Shown here: in pieces, positions 21,915 to 25,426 of the stretch
Layout: every line of letters begins with the position of its first letter
How positions within the stretch are numbered: position 1 is the stretch's first letter
Source: Alphaproteobacteria bacterium
GTDB lineage: Bacteria; Pseudomonadota; Alphaproteobacteria; Rhizobiales; Devosiaceae
Assembly (NCBI GenBank): GCA_024279575.1
Contig: JAJRRJ010000169.1
Location: 1 to 25,426 of the forward strand
Length of the DNA stretch: 25,426 bases
Reading direction: 5' to 3'
Notes under the pieces: model-generated
The model's database searches: none
Seen by the model: the letters and a program-made list of their open reading frames with translations, nothing else
What the model was told of the DNA's origin: nothing
Translations under genes and position numbers: made by a program

Positions 21915-22709
21915 ATGGAAGTGTATTCAAAGCTAATGCCAAAACCAGAGCTAAATTTGGTTACCGCTGCCATATTGGTGATTGGTGATGAAATTCTTTC
22001 CGGGCGCACCCGGGATGAAAATATCTCCGAGATCGCACAGGTTTGTACCCAAGGGGGCGTGGACCTGCGCGAAGTGCGCATTATTGGTGACGTTGAAAGC
22101 GAAATCATTGATGCAGTGAATGTGTTGCGTGCTCGATATACATATGTCTTTACCACGGGGGGAATCGGCCCGACCCATGATGACATAACCGCTGATGCGG
22201 TTGCTAAAGCATTCGGGGTGGAATTATCGCTAAGCAAAGAAGTTTGCCAATTGCTGGAAAACCGGTATGGAAAAGAGGCACTGACGGCGGCCAATAAACG
22301 CATGGCGCGTATCCCTGCCGGGGCCGCTCTCATTGTAAATGCGGTGAGCGGTGCGCCGGGGTTTCAGCTGGAAAATGTATATGTGATGGCGGGCGTGCCT
22401 GTTATTATGCGCTCCATGCTTGAAAGTATTGCGCCAACCCTGAAGGGTGGAAATGTTGTGCATTCCCGCTCGATTTTGGTTGGTGTGGGGGAAAGTAGGA
22501 TTGCCAAGGGGTTGGGCGAGGTGCAAAAGCAGTTTGCGAGCATAAAAATAGGCTCATATCCGCGGATGGGGAAAAAACCTGTTTATACAGAAGTGGTTTT
22601 GCGTGGAACGGACCTTGATTTGCTGGACGAAGCGACCCAAAAGGTACAAAAAATAGTGGATGTTGAACACGCCGCTCAAAATATCGAGATTAAGGGCAAT
22701 AAAAGCTAA
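21915..22709 (+). CDS. CinA-like molybdopterin-binding domain protein
   Basis: This protein of about 264 residues has the MoCF-type molybdopterin-binding fold shared with the N-terminal half of CinA and with MoaB/MogA. Seen: AAILVIGDEILSGRTRDENI at the start, REVRIIGDVESEI, and the glycine signature FTTGGIGPTHDDITADAVAKAF, then MARIPAGAALIVN and VYVMAGVPVIMRSML. It lacks the C-terminal nicotinamide-nucleotide amidase domain of full CinA, which is usual for this stand-alone alphaproteobacterial group. The start is ATG 21915 or 21936; the open frame reaches back to 21783, but that part overlaps sfsA and is not family-like. It lies 11 bp before gpt and is probably co-transcribed with it. Confidence 0.92.
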   Translation: MEVYSKLMPKPELNLVTAAILVIGDEILSGRTRDENISEIAQVCTQGGVDLREVRIIGDVESEIIDAVNVLRARYTYVFTTGGIGPTHDDITADAVAKAFGVELSLSKEVCQLLENRYGKEALTAANKRMARIPAGAALIVNAVSGAPGFQLENVYVMAGVPVIMRSMLESIAPTLKGGNVVHSRSILVGVGESRIAKGLGEVQKQFASIKIGSYPRMGKKPVYTEVVLRGTDLDLLDEATQKVQKIVDVEHAAQNIEIKGNKS

Positions 22710-22720
22710 GGGGTTGAATA

Positions 22721-23203
22721 ATGGATGCGAGCAAATCTTTTCCGGTGACATGGGATCAATTCCATCGCGATTCCCGGGCGTTGGCATGGCGACTGCACGG
22801 GGAGGGCCCGTTTGAGGCGCTGGTTGCTATTACACGGGGGGGATTGGTTCCGGCGGCAATTGTTGCGCGTGAGTTGAATATTCGGCAGGTGGAAACAGTT
22901 TCGGTCAAATCCTATGCCCATAAGGATCAGGGAAAAATCGAAGTTCTCAAGCCAATTTCTGAATCGGTGCTAAATGCCAAGGGCCGTATTTTGATCGTGG
23001 ATGATCTGGTGGATACCGGGGCAACCGGGCGGGTGGTGCGTGATATGTTACCCAATGCGCATTTCGCAACGGTTTATGCCAAGCCTCTGGCGCGTGACCT
23101 TGTGGATACTTTTGTGACTGAAGTATCACAAGACACTTGGATTTATTTTCCCTGGGATCTAGAAGTGGCATATGCTCCGCCAATTCATGGGGGTGACGAC
23201 TAA
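22721..23203 (+). CDS. gpt: Xanthine(-guanine) phosphoribosyltransferase
   Basis: This 160-residue enzyme is the usual length for Gpt, which salvages xanthine and guanine (and weakly hypoxanthine) with PRPP to form XMP, GMP or IMP. Seen: SFPVTWDQFHRDSRALAWRL, the PPi loop LVAITRGGLVPAAIVARELN, the PRPP-binding motif RILIVDDLVDTGATG at about 89-103, and WIYFPWDLEVAY near the C-terminus. It follows the CinA-like gene after 11 bp with AGGGG before its ATG. In this window it is the one clear purine salvage enzyme, of interest because purB and purQ look damaged. Confidence 0.96.
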   Translation: MDASKSFPVTWDQFHRDSRALAWRLHGEGPFEALVAITRGGLVPAAIVARELNIRQVETVSVKSYAHKDQGKIEVLKPISESVLNAKGRILIVDDLVDTGATGRVVRDMLPNAHFATVYAKPLARDLVDTFVTEVSQDTWIYFPWDLEVAYAPPIHGGDD

Positions 23204-23226
23204 AATATCCCCAGAAATGCGCTTTT

Positions 23227-23315
23227 GCGGGCGTGGTGGAATCGGTAGACACACAGGACTTAAAATCCTGAGAAAGGTAACTTTCGTGCGAGTTCAAGTC
23301 TCGCCGCCCGCACCA
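23227..23315 (+). tRNA. tRNA-Leu(TAA)
   Basis: The 7-bp acceptor stem GCGGGCG / CGCCCGC (23227-23233 and 23305-23311) is perfect. The anticodon stem CAGGA / TCCTG encloses the loop CTTAAAA with anticodon TAA at 23261-23263. A long variable arm (GAGAAAGGTAACTTTC region) and a T-arm with GTTCAAG follow, as expected for a class II leucine tRNA. The discriminator is A and CCA is encoded (23313-23315). It begins 23 bp after the gpt stop. Confidence 0.97.
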
Positions 23316-23448
23316 TTTATTTTGTCTCGCGGCAAATTTGCTTTCGCTCATGCCTGCGACGGCGCGGGCTGACCACCCGGCGACCGTTTGGTCGCTTTGG
23401 CGCTTCGTGTTCGAGGTTCTTCTGCCTCGGCGCACCATTTATTTTGTC
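23309..23448 (+). repeat. 18-bp direct repeat starting in the tRNA-Leu 3' end
   Basis: CGCACCATTTATTTTGTC occurs at 23309-23326, covering the last acceptor bases, CCA and flank, and again exactly at 23431-23448, 122 bp on. Repeats of a tRNA 3' end are the classic outcome of site-specific integration, but no integrase is seen and the interval is tiny. It could also be a local duplication with decay. Confidence 0.7.
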
Positions 23449-23618
23449 GCCGTTGGTCGCTATGCTCCCGACCCCGACACCCCCGCCAATGTTGATCTCG
23501 CGGCAGTTCGCTTGTGCCTTCGCCGACCTATGCCGCCGGGTGTTTGCGACAGGTTCTTCAGCTAAATTTGATTGAGTTTAATCAGGCGATTCAGGGTACT
23601 GGTAAATCCATTAAGTGA
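23327..23618. other. GC-rich non-coding patch after tRNA-Leu
   Basis: This roughly 290-bp stretch stands out in composition: 23341-23400 has 41 G+C in 60 bases, clearly above its neighbours. It contains the perfect hairpin GCGACC-GTTT-GGTCGC (23380-23395), followed by a short T run that could end the tRNA transcript. It also has loose internal repetition (TCTCGCGGCA near 23324 and 23495). A 75-codon plus frame at 23338-23565 is open but Arg/Pro/Ala-rich with no recognisable family, and I do not call it a gene. Confidence 0.5.
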
Positions 23619-23843
23619 AATGGAAAATTATATTGTCTCATTGTTGAAATTATTGCTGACGAGGCCTTTGGACTTTATGATCCTGCCAGCCGAGTTGCTG
23701 CCTTTTCAGGCCCGCTGACCGTTGCATTTGTCACCCAGCTCAGTAGTAGCCAACGGGTGGGGATTGTACCTGTGCCTGTGTTGCTGTTGATTGGAGCTGT
23801 GGCGCTTTTTTGGGTAAGCGATACAAAAACACAACGGGTGTGA
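23619..23843 (+). pseudogene. C-terminal remnant of an MFS (UMF1-like) transporter
   Basis: In one frame ending at TGA 23841-23843 the sequence reads EAFGLYDPASRVAAFSGPL, then TVAFVTQLSSSQRVGI, then a hydrophobic helix and WVSDTKTQRV. This resembles the last two helices of UMF1/Atg22-like major facilitator proteins (FGLY...GPL...TQ..GSQR.G). There is no start and no upstream transporter sequence; the frame opens only after a TGA at 23616. About 60-75 residues survive of a protein normally over 400 long. It seems to be the residue of a deletion whose left side is now the GC-rich tRNA-adjacent patch. Confidence 0.6.
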
Positions 23844-23944
23844 AGTGAACAAAGGCTGATTTTGAACTTTGCATCAAAGAGTAATTGCCAAGGAAAATTT
23901 TTGTCTTTATGCGCCTAAACTCTCTAGTTAGTTTCTCGGCCTAT

Positions 23945-23956
23945 GGAGTTAACTCC
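23945..23956. promoter_or_regulatory. Perfect 12-bp palindrome upstream of the Hsp70-like remnant
   Basis: GGAGTTAACTCC is fully self-complementary with no spacer. It lies 70 bp before the ATG of the Hsp70-like remnant, in otherwise AT-rich DNA. It may be a leftover operator of the lost gene. The rest of 23844-24026 shows nothing I can name. Confidence 0.3.
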
Positions 23957-24026
23957 TTGCGGTGTTTTATATGCAAGGGTCCACGCCGGTTGGTTTTTTA
24001 AACAAAGCTAAAGGCGAGGCAGGGGA

Positions 24027-24262
24027 ATGGATAGTTCAAGTTGTGGGCTGGATTTTGGTATGTCAAATTCCACCCTTGGGTTGGTGGATGAGACAGGGGC
24101 GCCATTTCTGGTGCCTTTGGAGGGGGAGGCGCAACTGTCCTCGGTGCTGTTTTTCAGCTTTGAGGACGACCAGATTTATGTCGGTCAATCGGCGCTTGAT
24201 GAATATGTGGCGGTGCTGAGGGGCGGATTATGCGAACTTGTTTGAATGTCACGCATGTTTGA
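24027..24262 (+). pseudogene. N-terminal remnant of an Hsp70-family (YegD-like) protein, frameshifted and truncated
   Basis: ATG 24027, after GAGGCAGGGG, opens CGLDFGMSNSTLGLVDETGA, the phosphate-1 loop of Hsp70/actin-fold ATPases (usual form GLDFGTSNST; Met replaces Thr here). It continues VPLEGEAQLSSVLFF, VGQSALDEYV and stops at TGA 24243. A one-base deletion near 24216-24218 is visible: the neighbouring frame continues EGRIMR at 24218, as YegD-type proteins do, before decaying to a TGA at 24260. Intact YegD-like chaperone homologues have more than 400 residues, so over 80 percent is missing. It is adjacent to another gene stub (MFS), so this interval has suffered deletions. Confidence 0.8.
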
Positions 24263-24291
24263 CACTGAACAAGGTGGTGGCGTGCTATAAT
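24259..24291 (+). promoter_or_regulatory. Candidate promoter for gnd
   Basis: A consensus TATAAT (24286-24291) lies 43 bp before the gnd ATG. A consensus TTGACA (24259-24264) is 21 nt further upstream, longer than the 16-18 nt normally tolerated, so either the -10 works with a weak -35 or the pairing is fortuitous. Confidence 0.4.
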
Positions 24292-24333
24292 CTGTAGGCT
24301 GAATAGCGTTTTTCAAAACATAGGGTGTCTCAA

Positions 24334-25426
24334 ATGAAGCAGGCGGATATCGGACTGATTGGTCTGGCGGTGATGGGAAGTAATCTGGCGCTTAATATTG
24401 CTGAAAATGGCTACCGGGTTGCGGTCAATAATCGCACGGCTTCTAAAATTGACGACTTTGTCAGTAATGCGGGGGAGTTGGCTGAATGGATCATTCCTAA
24501 TGCTGATCCAGGCGCCTTTGTTGCCTCAATAAAATCGCCGCGTTCCATTATCCTTATGGTTAAGGCGGGTAAGCCGGTGGATATGACAATTGCTGCTCTG
24601 TTACCTCATTTGGATAAGGGTGATGTGATTATTGATGCGGGGAATGCCAACTATCGGGACAGTGTACGCCGATATGAGGAGCTGACCCCACAGGGTATCG
24701 GCTTTTTGGGGATTGGCGTTTCTGGCGGCGAAGAAGGCGCGCGCCATGGGCCCTCTATTATGGTGGGTGGATCAAAACCCCAGTGGTTGAATGCTGAGGA
24801 AATTCTAACGGCGATCTCGGCCAAATTTAACGGGGAACCATGTTGCGCCTATCTTGGTGAAAGCGGGGCGGGGCATTTTGTCAAAACGATCCACAACGGC
24901 ATTGAATATGCCGACATGCAGATGATCGCTGAGGTTTACGGGATAATGCGGGATGGTCTGGGGATGGATCCCAAAGCGTGCGCTCAGGTTTTCAAAAACT
25001 GGAATGAAGGGCCGCTCAATTCCTATCTGATTGAGATAACCGGGCATGTGCTTGAGGCTGTAGATGAAAAAACAGGCGTGCCATTGATTGATTTGATTTT
25101 AGATAAAGCGGGGCAAAAGGGAACCGGGCGCTGGTCGGCAATTGCAGGGCTGGAGCTTGGTGTTCCGGCAACCACGATCGAGGGGGCTGTGGCGGCGCGT
25201 TCGGTTTCTGCGCTCAGGGATGAGCGAATTGCAGCAGAAAAAGTCTTTGGTGCATTGCTTGATGGTGAGGTTGAAATAGGAATTAAGACCCTTGAGAAGG
25301 CATTGCTGGCGGGAAAAATTGCTGCCTATGCGCAAGGGTTTGCCGTCATGTCCAAGGCTTCTGAAGAAAACAACTGGGATTTGCCGTTGGGAACCATCGC
25401 GCGGATATGGCGCGCCGGGTGTATTA
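24334..25426 (+). CDS. gnd: 6-phosphogluconate dehydrogenase (decarboxylating), incomplete at right edge
   Basis: The frame from ATG 24334 (AGGG 8 nt upstream) stays open through the last base, giving 364 residues of an enzyme usually about 470 long. It oxidises 6-phosphogluconate to ribulose 5-phosphate with NADP in the oxidative pentose phosphate pathway. Seen: the Rossmann motif GLIGLAVMGSNLALNIAENG, VIIDAGNANYRDS, the substrate loop GVSGGEEGARHGPSIMVGG (with Val where Pro is usual), and the catalytic block GHFVKTIHNGIEYADMQMI with the expected Lys, His-Asn and Glu. The visible end WDLPLGTIARIWRAGCI is the conserved stretch before the C-terminal dimerisation tail. It is a housekeeping gene directly after two gene stubs. 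Confidence 0.96.
   Translation, partial: MKQADIGLIGLAVMGSNLALNIAENGYRVAVNNRTASKIDDFVSNAGELAEWIIPNADPGAFVASIKSPRSIILMVKAGKPVDMTIAALLPHLDKGDVIIDAGNANYRDSVRRYEELTPQGIGFLGIGVSGGEEGARHGPSIMVGGSKPQWLNAEEILTAISAKFNGEPCCAYLGESGAGHFVKTIHNGIEYADMQMIAEVYGIMRDGLGMDPKACAQVFKNWNEGPLNSYLIEITGHVLEAVDEKTGVPLIDLILDKAGQKGTGRWSAIAGLELGVPATTIEGAVAARSVSALRDERIAAEKVFGALLDGEVEIGIKTLEKALLAGKIAAYAQGFAVMSKASEENNWDLPLGTIARIWRAGCI

Noticed and set aside
23399..23434. Possible second, partial tRNA ending in GGCGCACCA
   Set aside because: Only the repeated 3' tail looks tRNA-like; no acceptor partner, anticodon arm or proper T-arm can be folded upstream.
23338..23565. 75-codon plus-strand frame after tRNA-Leu
   Set aside because: Its composition is that of random GC-rich DNA, it has no family resemblance and no clear ribosome binding site, and it overlaps the direct repeat.
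1..25426. Search for CRISPR arrays, transposases, toxin-antitoxin pairs, phage or defence genes
   Set aside because: No regularly spaced repeats and no protein of these families were seen; almost all long frames are accounted for by housekeeping or transport genes.

Overview
The window looks like chromosomal DNA from an alphaproteobacterium, most likely Hyphomicrobiales. The basis is a DUF1476 / F1-ATPase zeta-inhibitor gene, a separate purS-purQ-purL arrangement with grxD and bolA alongside, a BacA/SbmA-type peptide transporter and a stand-alone rpsD. Base composition is fairly balanced, except for a short GC-rich patch after the tRNA gene. I see no CRISPR array, no insertion sequence with a transposase, no phage genes and no obvious novel multi-gene system.

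Layout. 1-1300: the start of a membrane-anchored protein running off the left edge (minus), then rpsD (plus), whose last 46 bp recur 128 bp downstream. 1277-5245: bacA, a Bcr/CflA drug exporter, a YtoQ-family protein, grxD and a possible 48-residue membrane peptide, all minus. 5246-14957: a long minus-strand purine region reading purB, purC, purS, (acyltransferase, CDF transporter), purQ, purL, bolA, HAD phosphatase, with the zeta-inhibitor gene on plus between purB and purC. 15205-19472: plus-strand phospholipase D-like protein, EEP hydrolase, CcdA and a GNAT protein. 19511-21823: radC, map and sfsA on minus. 21915-23315: a CinA-like molybdopterin-binding protein, gpt and tRNA-Leu(TAA) on plus. 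23316-24262: a decayed stretch with an 18-bp direct repeat of the tRNA 3' end, the C-terminal stub of an MFS transporter and the N-terminal stub of an Hsp70-like protein. 24334 to the right edge: gnd, incomplete.

The most striking content is damage or unusual residues in otherwise well-conserved genes. purB has an in-frame TAA at codon 369, followed by 69 well-conserved codons in the same frame. PurQ has Arg at position 86, where the glutaminase nucleophile Cys belongs. The acyltransferase has Tyr where its family has His, and the CDF transporter lacks both Asp residues of the usual intramembrane metal site. purC and purS lie in one reading frame separated by a single TAA inside a 15-bp triplicated repeat. 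purQ is separated from purS by an inserted acyltransferase/CDF pair. Together these could mean recent decay of de novo purine synthesis, with the salvage gene gpt nearby, or they could be sequence errors. Reads over the named codons would decide.
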